Positions 23,640 through 33,034 of a stretch of DNA of 33,060 nucleotides are shown here, in pieces (positions within the stretch are counted from its first letter, which is position 1; each line of letters begins with the position of its first letter). The position numbers and the translations under genes are program-made. The notes under the pieces are model-generated. The model was not told where the DNA came from, searched no databases, and was given only the letters and a program-made list of their open reading frames with translations. The stretch comes from an uncultured Paraprevotella sp. GTDB taxonomy: Bacteria; Bacteroidota; Bacteroidia; Bacteroidales; Bacteroidaceae. The stretch covers positions 1 through 33,060 of the forward strand of contig CALULT010000035.1 of NCBI GenBank assembly GCA_944321565.1. The letters are read 5' to 3'.

Positions 23640-24509
23640 ATGGATACGAGTGAAATTTTGAAACGGGTCCGCCAAATCGAGATTAAGACGCGGGGACTGT
23701 CCAACAATATCTTTGCCGGAGAATACCATTCGGCGTTCAAAGGGAGAGGTATGGCCTTTTCCGAGGTGCGCGAATACCAATATGGCGATGATATCCGTGA
23801 TATTGATTGGAACGTGACGGCGCGGTTCAACCGTCCCTTTGTGAAAGTCTTCGAGGAAGAACGGGAATTGACCGTGATGTTGCTGATAGACGTGTCCGGA
23901 AGCTTGAATTTCGGCACGGTATCCCAGACCAAGCGGGACATGGTGACAGAAATAGCTGCCACATTGGCTTTTTCGGCAATTCAGAACAATGATAAGATTG
24001 GGGTCATTTTCTTCTCGGACAGGATAGAGGAGTTCATTCCTCCCAAGAAAGGGCGGAAGCATATCCTGCGTATTATCCGTGAGTTGCTTGACTTCAAACC
24101 TCAAAGCCGGCTGACCGACGTGGGGCAAGCCGTGGAATATTTGACGCGGGCCATCAAGCGGCGTTGCACGGCTTTCCTCATGAGTGACTTTATCGACCGG
24201 AAAGATTACCTGACGGCATTGACTGTGGCCAATCAGAAGCACGACGTGGTGGCGATTCAGGTATTCGACCGCCGTATGGCGGAATTGCCGGATGTGGGGT
24301 TGATGAAGGTGCATGATGCGGAGACCGGACACGAGCAGTATATCGACACGTCAAGCCGCAAGGTGCGCCAAGCTCATCGCGAATGGTGGAGAAACAGGCA
24401 AAACGTGTTGCAGGATGTCTTTACGAAGAGTAATGTCGATTCGATTTCTGTCCGTACGGATCAAGATTACGTGTCTTCCTTGAAGACCTTGTTTGCCAAA
24501 CGAAGTTAG
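23640..24509 (+). CDS. DUF58 domain protein
   Basis: A 289-residue soluble protein with the DUF58 pattern, a VWA-like fold found beside MoxR. Characteristic stretches are GRGMAFSEVREYQYGDDIRD, IDWNVTARFNRPFVK and the metal-site-like MLLIDVSGSLNFG (DxSxS, MIDAS-type). It has no signal peptide, so it probably acts in the cytoplasm with MoxR. Its stop codon TAG is directly followed by the ATG of the next gene. Confidence 0.9.
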   Translation: MDTSEILKRVRQIEIKTRGLSNNIFAGEYHSAFKGRGMAFSEVREYQYGDDIRDIDWNVTARFNRPFVKVFEEERELTVMLLIDVSGSLNFGTVSQTKRDMVTEIAATLAFSAIQNNDKIGVIFFSDRIEEFIPPKKGRKHILRIIRELLDFKPQSRLTDVGQAVEYLTRAIKRRCTAFLMSDFIDRKDYLTALTVANQKHDVVAIQVFDRRMAELPDVGLMKVHDAETGHEQYIDTSSRKVRQAHREWWRNRQNVLQDVFTKSNVDSISVRTDQDYVSSLKTLFAKRS

Positions 24510-25613
24510 ATGATGAAGAGTAATAATCGTAAATATGGGTGGCTGTGCCGCATGGCGGTGTTAGGGGCAATGATAGGATTTGCCTGTGGTGCACAGGCGC
24601 AGGTCACCGTGGATGCAAGGATAGATTCCCTTGAACTTTTTGTGGGGGAACAGACCCATATCACGTTGGAAGTGAGTGCGGATGCAAAGTCGGAGTTGTC
24701 TCTTCCGCAATTCAAGGCGGGCGACATGCTTACGCCAGGAGTGGAGATTGTGGATGTGGCCAAAGCCGACACGCAGCGGCTGAATGAGAATGCAAGGGTT
24801 TTGGTCTCGCAGCGTTACAATGTGACTTCGTTTGATTCCGCGCTCTATTATCTTCCGCCTTTTGTGGTGAAAGTCGATGGGAAAGAATATCAATCGAAGA
24901 ATTTGGCTCTCCGCGTGTTGTCCATTCCTGTTGACACGGTGCATACCGACCAGTTCTATGGGCCGAAGGAAATCATGAAGGTGCCGTTCTCTTGGGATGA
25001 TTGGTCGCCGATATTTTGGTTGTCGGTGCTTTTGCTCGTATGGACGTTCCTGTTGGCTTATCTCTATATCCGTTATCGTGACAATAAGCCGATTATCAAA
25101 ATCATCAAGCTTGCACCGAAAATCCTGCCACACACCAAGGCCATGCAGGAAATCGACCAGATAAAGGCCGAAAAGGCTTGGGCGAAAGAGGATTCAAAGG
25201 AATATTACACGCGCCTGACGGCCATTTTGCGCACCTATATTGAGAAACGCTATGGGTTTAACGCCATGGAAATGACTTCTGCCGAAATCATAGACCGCCT
25301 GTTGACGGAGAACACAGAGAGTCTTGATGAGTTGCGCTCACTGTTCCAAACGGCCGACTTGGTGAAGTTTGCCAAATATAGTACTATGATTAATGAGAAT
25401 GACGCAAATTTGGTGAATGCGATAGAGTTTATCAACCAAACCAAGATGGAAGCCGATCCTAAAGCGCAGGCCGTGCCGGACGAGGTGGTGGTGGAACAGA
25501 AGCGTAGCCGCCGCACTTTGTTGGGCATGCGGATGGGATTGGCCGTGGCCACGTTGGCCGGAGTGGCTTTGTTGGCATGGATTTGTTGGATGGTATTCGA
25601 ATTAATAGCATAA
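24510..25613 (+). CDS. Bat-operon membrane protein with signal peptide
   Basis: A 367-residue protein. It begins with a signal peptide (cleavage likely at AQA-Q near residue 30), an extracytoplasmic region to about 165, a membrane segment at about 167-187, a cytoplasmic helical part, and a second hydrophobic segment at about 344-365. The family is the unnamed membrane component between DUF58 and BatA in Bacteroidota; it somewhat resembles the short relatives of BatD (DUF4381-like). It has no enzymatic motif. Its topology suggests it connects the soluble MoxR/DUF58 pair with the periplasm-facing VWA proteins; this is inferred from position. Confidence 0.8.
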   Translation: MMKSNNRKYGWLCRMAVLGAMIGFACGAQAQVTVDARIDSLELFVGEQTHITLEVSADAKSELSLPQFKAGDMLTPGVEIVDVAKADTQRLNENARVLVSQRYNVTSFDSALYYLPPFVVKVDGKEYQSKNLALRVLSIPVDTVHTDQFYGPKEIMKVPFSWDDWSPIFWLSVLLLVWTFLLAYLYIRYRDNKPIIKIIKLAPKILPHTKAMQEIDQIKAEKAWAKEDSKEYYTRLTAILRTYIEKRYGFNAMEMTSAEIIDRLLTENTESLDELRSLFQTADLVKFAKYSTMINENDANLVNAIEFINQTKMEADPKAQAVPDEVVVEQKRSRRTLLGMRMGLAVATLAGVALLAWICWMVFELIA

Positions 25614-25625
25614 AAATAGGAAAGG

Positions 25626-26627
25626 ATGATAACGTTTGCGAATATAGAATATTTCTTCTTGCTGTTCCTGCTTATACCTTATATATTATGGTATGTGCTT
25701 AAAAACAAGCAGAAGGAACCGACCTTGCAGGTGCCCGACACGACGGCCTACCGTTATGCCCCCAAGAGCTATAAGAACCATTTGATTCATGCGCCTTTCA
25801 TCTTGCGCCTGATTACGTTTGTCATGATTGTCGTGGTGCTGGCCCGGCCGCAGACGAGCAACAGTTGGAAGAACACTCAGGTGGAAGGCATTGATATCAT
25901 GTTGGCGATGGATGTGTCCACCAGCATGTTGGCGGAAGACTTGAAACCGAACCGCCTGGAGGCTGCCAAGCAAGTGGCTTCGGAATTCATTGCCGGACGC
26001 CCGAACGACAATATCGGCCTGACCATTTTTGCGGGTGAGGCTTTCACGCAATGCCCCATGACGACTGATCATGCCGTGCTGTTGAATCTCTTTCATGGAC
26101 TGAAAACGGATATGGCGCAGACGGGTATGATTGAAGACGGTACGGCTGTGGGCATGGGTATTGCCAACGCCGTGTCGCGTCTGAAAGACAGCAAGGCCAA
26201 GAGCAAGGTGGTCATCCTGCTGACGGACGGGACGAATAATGCCGGGGATATCTCGCCCATGATGGCGGCCGAGATTGCCAAAAGCTTTGGCGTGAGGGTA
26301 TATACGATTGGCGTGGGCACCAACGGGCTGGCACCTTATCCGATGCCGGTGGCTGGAGGAGTGCAGTATTTGAACATACCGGTGGAGATTGACACCAAGA
26401 CGTTGGCGGCCATTGCCGGAAAAACCGATGGCGAATTCTATCGTGCTACGGACAATAAGAAGTTGGAGGAGGTCTATAAGGATATAGACAAGTTGGAAAA
26501 AACAAAACTGAATGTCAAGCAATATAGCAAGCGTTATGAAGCTTACGCCTTGTTTGCCTGGATTGCGGTGGTGAGCTTGTTGTTGGAGATATTGTTGCGT
26601 ATGACGATTTTGAAGAAAATACCATAA
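25626..26627 (+). CDS. batA: BatA, VWA-domain membrane protein
   Basis: A 333-residue inner-membrane protein with N-terminal hydrophobic segments (about 7-25 and 58-74), a VWA domain, and a last membrane segment (about 311-327). The MIDAS metal site is DVSTS (D96, S98, S100), with the later threonine in EDGTAVG and LTDGTN. In Bacteroides fragilis the Bat (Bacteroides aerotolerance) operon was linked to survival in oxygen; the molecular function is not settled. The next gene, batB, is a paralogue 12 bp downstream. Confidence 0.94.
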   Translation: MITFANIEYFFLLFLLIPYILWYVLKNKQKEPTLQVPDTTAYRYAPKSYKNHLIHAPFILRLITFVMIVVVLARPQTSNSWKNTQVEGIDIMLAMDVSTSMLAEDLKPNRLEAAKQVASEFIAGRPNDNIGLTIFAGEAFTQCPMTTDHAVLLNLFHGLKTDMAQTGMIEDGTAVGMGIANAVSRLKDSKAKSKVVILLTDGTNNAGDISPMMAAEIAKSFGVRVYTIGVGTNGLAPYPMPVAGGVQYLNIPVEIDTKTLAAIAGKTDGEFYRATDNKKLEEVYKDIDKLEKTKLNVKQYSKRYEAYALFAWIAVVSLLLEILLRMTILKKIP

Positions 26628-26639
26628 TCAGTTCTGCTT

Positions 26640-27665
26640 ATGTTTCGTTTTGAAGAACCATTATATTTGTATTTGCTCCTGCTCGTTCCTGTATTGGCAG
26701 GTTTGCATTATGCCACAAACTATTTCCGCAAGCGGAGGCTGGCCCGTTACGGAGATGTGCATCTTTTGAAAGATTTGATGCCCGAGGTGTCTGCGGCGCG
26801 TCGCGAGGTAAAGGTGTGGTTGATGTTGCTGGCGTTTGCCATGCTGGTGTTTGTATTGGCGCGTCCGCAGTTCGGCACGAAGGAAGAGACGCGCAAGCGG
26901 CAGGGTATAGAGGCCATTATTGCGATGGACGTATCTAATTCCATGTTGGCAGAGGACGTGACCCCCAACCGATTGGAGAAAGCCAAGATGTTGGTGAGCA
27001 GCATTGTGGACAAGATGACAGACGACAAAATCGGTTTGATTGTGTATGCCGGGGAGGCATATACCCAATTGCCCATCACCAGCGACTATGTGTCGGCCAA
27101 GATGTTTTTGGAAACGATTTCACCCGCGATGATTTCCACGCAAGGCACGGACATCAAGCAGGCCATTGACTTGGCGATGAAAAGTTTCACGCCCAATCAG
27201 CAGGTGAGCAAAGCCATTTTCGTCATCACGGATGGTGAGGACAACGAAGGCGGTGCCATGGAAATGGCCAAGGCGGCTGCGGAAAAGGGGATTAAAGTAT
27301 ATGTGCTTGGCATCGGTTCTCCCCAGGGCGCGCCGATTCCCATGCCGGGGAGCGGTTCGCAATACATTGTGGACAACAGCGGAAATGTGGTCGTGTCCAA
27401 GCTGAATGAACAGATGTGCCGCGACATTGCTGCGGCAGGACAAGGTGCATATATTTATGTGGACAACAGCTCTTCGGCGCAGGAACAGTTGTCGGGGTAT
27501 GTGGACAAGTTGGGTAAGACGGAGATGGAAAGCAAAGTGTTTTCCGAATATGACGAACAGTTTCAGGCGGTTGCTTTGCTCGCTTTGTTTTTCCTGATAT
27601 TCGAAGTGTGTGTGATTGAGCGGAAGAATCCGTTATTTAAAGGTATCAAATTATTTCGGAAATGA
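26640..27665 (+). CDS. batB: BatB, VWA-domain membrane protein
   Basis: A 341-residue paralogue of BatA with the same layout: membrane segments at about 8-24 and 58-74, VWA domain with MIDAS DVSNS (D97, S99, S101), the threonine loop STQGTDIKQA and ITDGEDNEGG, and a C-terminal membrane segment around 315-332. BatA and BatB probably arose by duplication. The stop overlaps the batC ATG by 4 bp (ATGA), indicating translational coupling. Confidence 0.94.
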   Translation: MFRFEEPLYLYLLLLVPVLAGLHYATNYFRKRRLARYGDVHLLKDLMPEVSAARREVKVWLMLLAFAMLVFVLARPQFGTKEETRKRQGIEAIIAMDVSNSMLAEDVTPNRLEKAKMLVSSIVDKMTDDKIGLIVYAGEAYTQLPITSDYVSAKMFLETISPAMISTQGTDIKQAIDLAMKSFTPNQQVSKAIFVITDGEDNEGGAMEMAKAAAEKGIKVYVLGIGSPQGAPIPMPGSGSQYIVDNSGNVVVSKLNEQMCRDIAAAGQGAYIYVDNSSSAQEQLSGYVDKLGKTEMESKVFSEYDEQFQAVALLALFFLIFEVCVIERKNPLFKGIKLFRK

Positions 27666-28408
27666 GGAATAGGGATATGTTTCGTTTGGTGATGAAATGT
27701 GGAATGGTGCTCTGCCTTTGGATGGTGGCCGTTTCCGCGTTTGCGCAAGAAAAGGCGGGGCGCGATTACCTGAGGAGCGGGAACCGCCTGTATCGTGACA
27801 GCATGTACACCGAAGCCGAAGTGGATTACCGGAAAGCGATAGAAGCCGACGGGCGGATGCCTCAGGCTTATTTCAACTTGGGCAACGCGCTTTTGAGGCA
27901 ACAAAAGCCTAAAGATGCCATGCAGGCCTACGAGGAAGCGGTCAAAGTGGAAACCAACAAGGGGCGTTTGGCTTCGATGTACCACAATATGGGTGTGATT
28001 CTGCAGAGCCAAAAGCAGTTCGGCCCGGCTATAGAGTGTTATAAGAACGCGTTGAGGAGGAACCCTGCGGACAATGAGAGCCGTTATAATTTGGTGTTGT
28101 GCCAACATCAGTTGAAGAACAATCCGCAGCAGAACCAACAGAACGACGACAAGGAGAACAAGGACGGGCAAAACCAAAACAAGGAAGAGGAAAAGGAAAG
28201 CCAGAAACAAGACAAGGAGCAGGATAAGGACAAGAAGGACGAGCAACAACAGCAACAGCAGCAGCAACAACAGAACTCGGATGACATGTCGAAGGAAACA
28301 GCCGAACAACTGTTGAATGCGGCCATGCAAGAAGAAAAACAGACGCAGGAACGCATCAAGAAGGCTGCGGAACAGCCGCAACGCAGACGGTTGGAGAAAC
28401 AATGGTAA
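27662..28408 (+). CDS. batC: BatC, periplasmic TPR protein with poly-Gln linker
   Basis: A 248-residue protein with a signal peptide (cleavage likely near AFAQ, residue 28), TPR repeats at about 33-150 (AYFNLGNALLRQQKPKDAMQ, YHNMGVILQSQKQFGPAIEC), then a highly charged Lys/Glu/Gln/Asn linker with ten glutamines at 195-204, and a short C-terminal motif RRRLEKQW that resembles the conserved C-terminus of the family. The linker is low-complexity and probably disordered. The CAA/CAG repeats at 28244-28273 can slip, but the gene is in frame here. batD starts 28 bp later. Confidence 0.9.
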   Translation: MRNRDMFRLVMKCGMVLCLWMVAVSAFAQEKAGRDYLRSGNRLYRDSMYTEAEVDYRKAIEADGRMPQAYFNLGNALLRQQKPKDAMQAYEEAVKVETNKGRLASMYHNMGVILQSQKQFGPAIECYKNALRRNPADNESRYNLVLCQHQLKNNPQQNQQNDDKENKDGQNQNKEEEKESQKQDKEQDKDKKDEQQQQQQQQQQNSDDMSKETAEQLLNAAMQEEKQTQERIKKAAEQPQRRRLEKQW

Positions 28409-28435
28409 TTATGCGATAAAAAAACATAGCAGAAG

Positions 28436-30265
28436 ATGATGAAGAGATACGTATTGATATTTTGGTTATGTTGGTTAGGGATGTGTGCCCGTGCGGCCAT
28501 ACAGATTAAGGCCTCGGCTCCGGACATTGTGGAGGAGGGTGAGCAGTTCCGCCTGAGTTTCACGATAAATTCACAGGATGTGAGCAATTTCCGCTTGCCC
28601 GAGTTGAAAGGTTTCAGCATCGACATGGGGCCGAGCCGTTCTTCGCAGTCTAGCTTCCAAATCATTAACGGGCGTACCACGCAGAGCAGTTCGATTACTT
28701 ATACTTATATATTAAGTGCGTTGGAGGAGGGAGACTACACGATTCCTTCGGTGACGGCCACGGTGGAGGGAAAGCAATATCGCTCCAATTCATTGCAAAT
28801 AAAAGTGCTGCCCGGAAATGGCGGAGGAGCAGGACAAAGCGGACGTGGAGGCTCGCAGGGCGGGCGGATGCAGATGCAGGACGCCGGCACGAAAATCACG
28901 GGGAAAGACTTGTTCATCACGGTCACGGCCGACAAGAAACAGCTTTATGAACAAGAGGCTGTGGTGCTGACCTACAAGGTGTATTCCCTGGTCAACCTAT
29001 CCCAATTGGCCGGTGGCATGCCGGATTTGGACGGCTTCCATGTGCAGGAGATTGAGCTTCCGCAGCAGAAGAGCTTGAAGATGGAGCGGCACAACGGGCG
29101 AAATTACGGGACGGTCGTGTGGCGGCAATACGTGTTGTTCCCGCAACGTAGCGGAAAGCTGACCATCCCTTCCATTAAGTTTGAAGGCATCGTGATTCAG
29201 CAAAACCGGAATATCGACCCGATAGATGCTTTCTTCAATGGGGGAAGCACGATGGTGGAGGTGCGCAAGACCATCGTGGCACCGTCGCTCACGTTGCAGG
29301 TCGATCCGCTTCCGTCGCCGAAGCCTGCCAATTATTCGGGCGCGGTGGGTAAGTTCAATATCAGTGCGTCGCTGACTCCTGAAGAGATTAAGGCCAATGA
29401 TGCGTTGACCTTGCGTGTCACGGTGTCCGGCAATGGGAACATGAAGCTGATGAAAGCTCCCGAGGTGAAGTTCCCGAAAGACTTCGAGACTTACGATGCC
29501 AAGATTACGGATAAGACCAAGGTGGGACGCAATGGCGTGTCCGGCAACAAGGTGTTCGACTATTTGGCAGTGCCGCGTCATGCGGGGAAATACACTGTGC
29601 CGGCTGTGGAATTCTGTTATTTCGATACGGACGAGAAGGCATATAAGACCGTCCGCACGGAGAGCTTCGATGTGGATGTGGCAAAGGGGAAAAACACCGG
29701 AGGGCAGAGTGTGAACTACACGAACAAGGAGGACGTGGAGCTGTTGGCTTCCGACATCCGTTACATCCATTTGGGCGATGTGGCCTTGCGGGCTAGGGGA
29801 GAAGCTTTCTATGGCACGTCCGGTTACGTTTGGAGCTACGTCATTCCTTTCCTGCTGTGTGTAGGCCTGGCCGTGGTGTTCCGCAAGAAAGCGTTGGAGA
29901 ATGCCAACGTGGCCAAGATGCGCAACAAGAAGGCCAACAAGGTGGCTTCCAAGCGTCTGAAGCAAGCAGCGGAACTTCTGAAAGCCAACCGGCCTGAAGA
30001 TTTCTATGACGAAGTGTTGAAGGCTTTGTGGGGATATGCCGGCGACAAGTTGGACATTGCCGTGGCCGAACTGAACAAGGACAACATCCGCGAGAAGCTT
30101 TCTGCCAAGGGAGCCGGCGAAGATGTGGTGAACGCTTTGGTGGACACGATGAACGAATGCGAGTTTGCGCGTTATGCCCCAGGCGACCCGGCACAGGCTA
30201 TGGACAAGATTTATGCGGCGGCCACGGATGTGATCAACAAGATGGAAAATTCAATTAAACGGTAG
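28436..30265 (+). CDS. batD: BatD, oxygen-tolerance family protein
   Basis: A 609-residue protein with an N-terminal signal sequence (about 1-21), a long extracytoplasmic region made of beta-rich immunoglobulin-like domains (EEGEQFRLSFTINSQD and EEGDYTIPSVTATVEGKQY near the start), a Gly/Ser-rich linker around 130-145, one membrane segment near 463-485 (SYVIPFLLCVGLAVVF), and a cytoplasmic helical tail of about 120 residues. This is the BatD family layout. It probably binds BatA, BatB or cell-surface material; this is not shown by sequence. batE starts 6 bp after its stop. Confidence 0.93.
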   Translation: MMKRYVLIFWLCWLGMCARAAIQIKASAPDIVEEGEQFRLSFTINSQDVSNFRLPELKGFSIDMGPSRSSQSSFQIINGRTTQSSSITYTYILSALEEGDYTIPSVTATVEGKQYRSNSLQIKVLPGNGGGAGQSGRGGSQGGRMQMQDAGTKITGKDLFITVTADKKQLYEQEAVVLTYKVYSLVNLSQLAGGMPDLDGFHVQEIELPQQKSLKMERHNGRNYGTVVWRQYVLFPQRSGKLTIPSIKFEGIVIQQNRNIDPIDAFFNGGSTMVEVRKTIVAPSLTLQVDPLPSPKPANYSGAVGKFNISASLTPEEIKANDALTLRVTVSGNGNMKLMKAPEVKFPKDFETYDAKITDKTKVGRNGVSGNKVFDYLAVPRHAGKYTVPAVEFCYFDTDEKAYKTVRTESFDVDVAKGKNTGGQSVNYTNKEDVELLASDIRYIHLGDVALRARGEAFYGTSGYVWSYVIPFLLCVGLAVVFRKKALENANVAKMRNKKANKVASKRLKQAAELLKANRPEDFYDEVLKALWGYAGDKLDIAVAELNKDNIREKLSAKGAGEDVVNALVDTMNECEFARYAPGDPAQAMDKIYAAATDVINKMENSIKR

Positions 30266-30270
30266 GAAGA

Positions 30271-31026
30271 ATGAAAGGACTTGGAAAATTCTTTTTGGTG
30301 ATAGTGGCGGCCATGATGGGATTGTTGCCCGCACAGGCCCAAACCAAGGCCGAGGCCGACAGCGCATACGCCGCAGGACGGTATGACGAGGCCATATCCG
30401 GTTATTCCGCGTTGTTGAAAAAAGGAGAGAGCGCGGAAGTGTATTACAATCTGGGAAATTGCTATTACAAGACCGACCATATCGCATCGGCCATTCTGAA
30501 CTATGAACGGGCGTTGCTATTGGATCCGGGCAGTTCGGATGTACGTTTCAATTTGGAACTGGCACGTTCGAAGACCATCGATAAGATTACGCCAGAAAGC
30601 GAGATGTTCTTCGTCACGTGGTTCCGGGACATGGTGGACCTGACGGGCATGGACGGCTGGGCGCGCACGGGGGTTGTGGCTTTCGTCCTGTTGTGTGTGT
30701 TAGTGTTGTTATACCTGTTTTCCAGCAAGGTGTCGTTGAAGAAGGTTGGCTTTTTCGGGGCAGTGCTGATGTTGCTTGTCGTGGTGTTGGCCAATGTGTT
30801 TGCATGGATGCAGCACCGTGATTTGTATGAACGCTCCGGTGCGGTGGTCATGGATTCCTCCGTGGTGGTGAAGAGCACTCCCGACGAGTCGGGCACCGAC
30901 CTTTTCGTGCTCCACGAAGGCACACGGGTGGAAATCATAGACAATTCGATGAAGGAATGGAAAGAGATACGTCTGGCGGATGGCAAGATTGGCTGGATGC
31001 CGGCTAAAGCGATGGAGGTGATTTGA
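30271..31026 (+). CDS. batE: BatE, TPR-membrane-SH3 protein
   Basis: A 251-residue protein: signal peptide (cleavage near AQA, residue 23), two or so TPRs at 25-100 (AYAAGRYDEAISGYSALLK, YYNLGNCYYKTDHIASAIL), two membrane segments (132-150 and 159-180), and a C-terminal bacterial SH3-like domain (189-251; VVKSTPDESGTDLFVLHEG, WKEIRLADGKIGWMPA), predicted to be extracytoplasmic. The combination fits BatE. The PAP2 gene follows after 1 bp. Confidence 0.93.
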   Translation: MKGLGKFFLVIVAAMMGLLPAQAQTKAEADSAYAAGRYDEAISGYSALLKKGESAEVYYNLGNCYYKTDHIASAILNYERALLLDPGSSDVRFNLELARSKTIDKITPESEMFFVTWFRDMVDLTGMDGWARTGVVAFVLLCVLVLLYLFSSKVSLKKVGFFGAVLMLLVVVLANVFAWMQHRDLYERSGAVVMDSSVVVKSTPDESGTDLFVLHEGTRVEIIDNSMKEWKEIRLADGKIGWMPAKAMEVI

Positions 31027-31027
31027 A

Positions 31028-31720
31028 ATGATGGGATTGGAAGATTGGATTGCGTTCGACCAGCAACTTCTGTTGCGCCTGAACGGTAGCGACTCTTTGT
31101 TTTGGGACAACCTGATGGAAGGCATCACGAGCACGGTGGCTTGGCTTCCGGTGGGCATGGTGTTGATTTACGTGGTCATCAAGAACAACACCATGCGCGA
31201 GGCCGGGCTGGTCGTTTTGTTCTTTGCGTTGACCATCTTGTTGGCCGACCAATTCTCTTCTTCTTTCTGCAAGCCCTATTTTGCGCGTTTCCGTCCCACG
31301 CAGGACCCGTTGTTGATGTACTTGGTTGATGTGGTGGACGGTTACCGTGGCGGCCGTTATGGTTTCATCTCAAGCCATGCGGCCAACACCTTTGGCGTGT
31401 GCATGTTCCTCTCGTTGCTGTTGCGCAACCGTTGGATGACCTTTTCCTTGGTGCTTTGGGCTGCGTTGTGCTCCTATTCCCGCATCTATTTGGGCGTCCA
31501 CTATCCGGGCGACATCTTCTTCGGCACGTTGTGGGGGCTGGTGTCGGGTGCTTTGTGCTATCTGCTCTATGCTTACCTGCATCGCAAGATAGCTCCCGAA
31601 AGGCGGCTCGTTTCCACGCAATACACGCCCAGCGGCTATGCCGTGGCCGACCTGGATGTGTTCCAGTCTGTGCTTTACCTCACTTACCTCGTGCTGGCCA
31701 TACGTGCCGTGGCGGTGTAA
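31028..31720 (+). CDS. PAP2-family membrane phosphatase
   Basis: A 230-residue integral membrane phosphatase of the type 2 phosphatidic acid phosphatase family. The three motifs are K82-x6-RP (KPYFARFRP), SSH at 115-117 (equivalent of PSGH), and S151R152...H158...D162 (SRIYLGVHYPGD). Several hydrophobic helices surround them. Likely substrates are lipid phosphates such as undecaprenyl pyrophosphate, but specificity is not readable. Placement at the end of the bat operon, 1 bp after batE, suggests that envelope lipid recycling is co-regulated with Bat. Confidence 0.92.
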   Translation: MMGLEDWIAFDQQLLLRLNGSDSLFWDNLMEGITSTVAWLPVGMVLIYVVIKNNTMREAGLVVLFFALTILLADQFSSSFCKPYFARFRPTQDPLLMYLVDVVDGYRGGRYGFISSHAANTFGVCMFLSLLLRNRWMTFSLVLWAALCSYSRIYLGVHYPGDIFFGTLWGLVSGALCYLLYAYLHRKIAPERRLVSTQYTPSGYAVADLDVFQSVLYLTYLVLAIRAVAV

Positions 31721-31736
31721 GGATGACATGTTCCAT

Positions 31737-31756
31737 CATTGCGGAGAAACGCAATG
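31737..31756 (+). terminator. Hairpin after the bat operon
   Basis: CATTGCG and CGCAATG pair perfectly around GAGAAA, 16 bp after the PAP2 stop, with a loose T-rich stretch some bases later. It may end the operon transcript, but the T run is not adjacent. Confidence 0.4.
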
Positions 31757-31788
31757 TGTAATGATTTTATTAATCAATTAGGGCTGTG

Positions 31789-32886
31789 ATGAAACATATA
31801 GGGGCTTTTTGTGGCATGATTGTCGCGCTGTATGCCTGCGGCGGTCAGAATGGAGCACCGCACGTCCGTGATTTGGACGATGTGGACAAATCCATATCCA
31901 CCAGTTCTTTCGTCAGCCAAGTGGATTTTTTGCCTCTTCTTGAGCGGGATTCCTTTTTATTAGGGGAGATAGGGGGCATACGCAAGTATGGGGACTTTTG
32001 GTATGTCCTGGACAACAAGCAGCGGGAGGCCGTTGTGGCTTTTGATTCGTCGGGGCATCCCATGCACTTATATGACAGGCGCGGCCATGCGGAGGGGGAA
32101 TATGCGGATATTGCAGGTTTCGACGTCTCTCCCCAGACGGGTGACGTTTGTTTGCTATGCGGCTCTCCTAAGATTATTGTTTTAGACAAGGAGCTGAAGT
32201 TCAAGAGGGAGATAAACCTGCCCGATTTCTATTGGCGGATAGCTTGGTACGGGGATGGCTTTCTCTTGTATTCTGCGGAGCATGCGACAGTGGACTACCT
32301 GGATTTGGCGAAGGATGGCAAAGTGAGACGAATCTTTCAAGCCGGAAGCGACAAATATAACGTCGCGGGGACGGAGCCTGTTTTTATGCGGGATGGGGAC
32401 AGGCTGTATTTCCATACAGAACAATCGGACGCTTTGTATGAGATTCGGGACTTCGATTTTGTGCCTGTATTGTCTTTGGACTATGCTTTGAAAGAAGAGA
32501 CGAACCGGGTTTTGCAGACTCGGTTTTATGGCGACCTGAGCCTTCAGGAACGGATGAAATATGCAAGGCCTTCGGTCAATTGCGTCATGACCAAGGATTC
32601 TTGCGTTTCCTTCATTTACAGCCGCATGTTGTATTACATCAACATGCCCTACAATCACCGTTATGTCAATTCCGTGTTGAAGATTGATTGTGGGAAATCA
32701 ACGGTGAAGGTCGGCGACCAGCTCGTAAGTTGGAAATATATGTATGGCTATGACCCGGAAATGTACGCGCAAAACCATTTGTATGACGGGGTCAAAGTAA
32801 ACCATTTCGTGTTGACCGACAGCCTGAAGAAATCGGGAAATCCCATGCTGGTGCTTTACACGTTGAAAGAGAATTTTGGGGAATAG
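31789..32886 (+). CDS. Six-bladed beta-propeller lipoprotein
   Basis: A 365-residue protein with a short signal and lipobox LYAC (Cys17), then a beta-rich chain with repeated strand patterns such as YGDFWYVLDNKQREAVVAFD and GRGEY-like turn DRRGHAEGEYADIAGFDVS. This fits the six-bladed beta-propeller lipoproteins common in Bacteroidales (DUF4934-type). Function is unknown; members often lie beside small secreted peptides. The start at ATG 31789 is chosen over GTG 31786. The hairpin at 31737 separates it from the bat operon, and I see no clear TAnnTTTG promoter. Confidence 0.85.
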   Translation: MKHIGAFCGMIVALYACGGQNGAPHVRDLDDVDKSISTSSFVSQVDFLPLLERDSFLLGEIGGIRKYGDFWYVLDNKQREAVVAFDSSGHPMHLYDRRGHAEGEYADIAGFDVSPQTGDVCLLCGSPKIIVLDKELKFKREINLPDFYWRIAWYGDGFLLYSAEHATVDYLDLAKDGKVRRIFQAGSDKYNVAGTEPVFMRDGDRLYFHTEQSDALYEIRDFDFVPVLSLDYALKEETNRVLQTRFYGDLSLQERMKYARPSVNCVMTKDSCVSFIYSRMLYYINMPYNHRYVNSVLKIDCGKSTVKVGDQLVSWKYMYGYDPEMYAQNHLYDGVKVNHFVLTDSLKKSGNPMLVLYTLKENFGE

Positions 32887-33034
32887 GAGCAGGCTTCCTT
32901 GCACATGTCCGAGGAGGCATAAAATAGGATGAAACTGTCCAGCTGCGTGCTTCCATGGAATTTGCTTCGTGAAAGATGTCTTATACTGACATAGGTAGAC
33001 ACATTTATAAGTAATAACTAAATGTGTTTTTATT

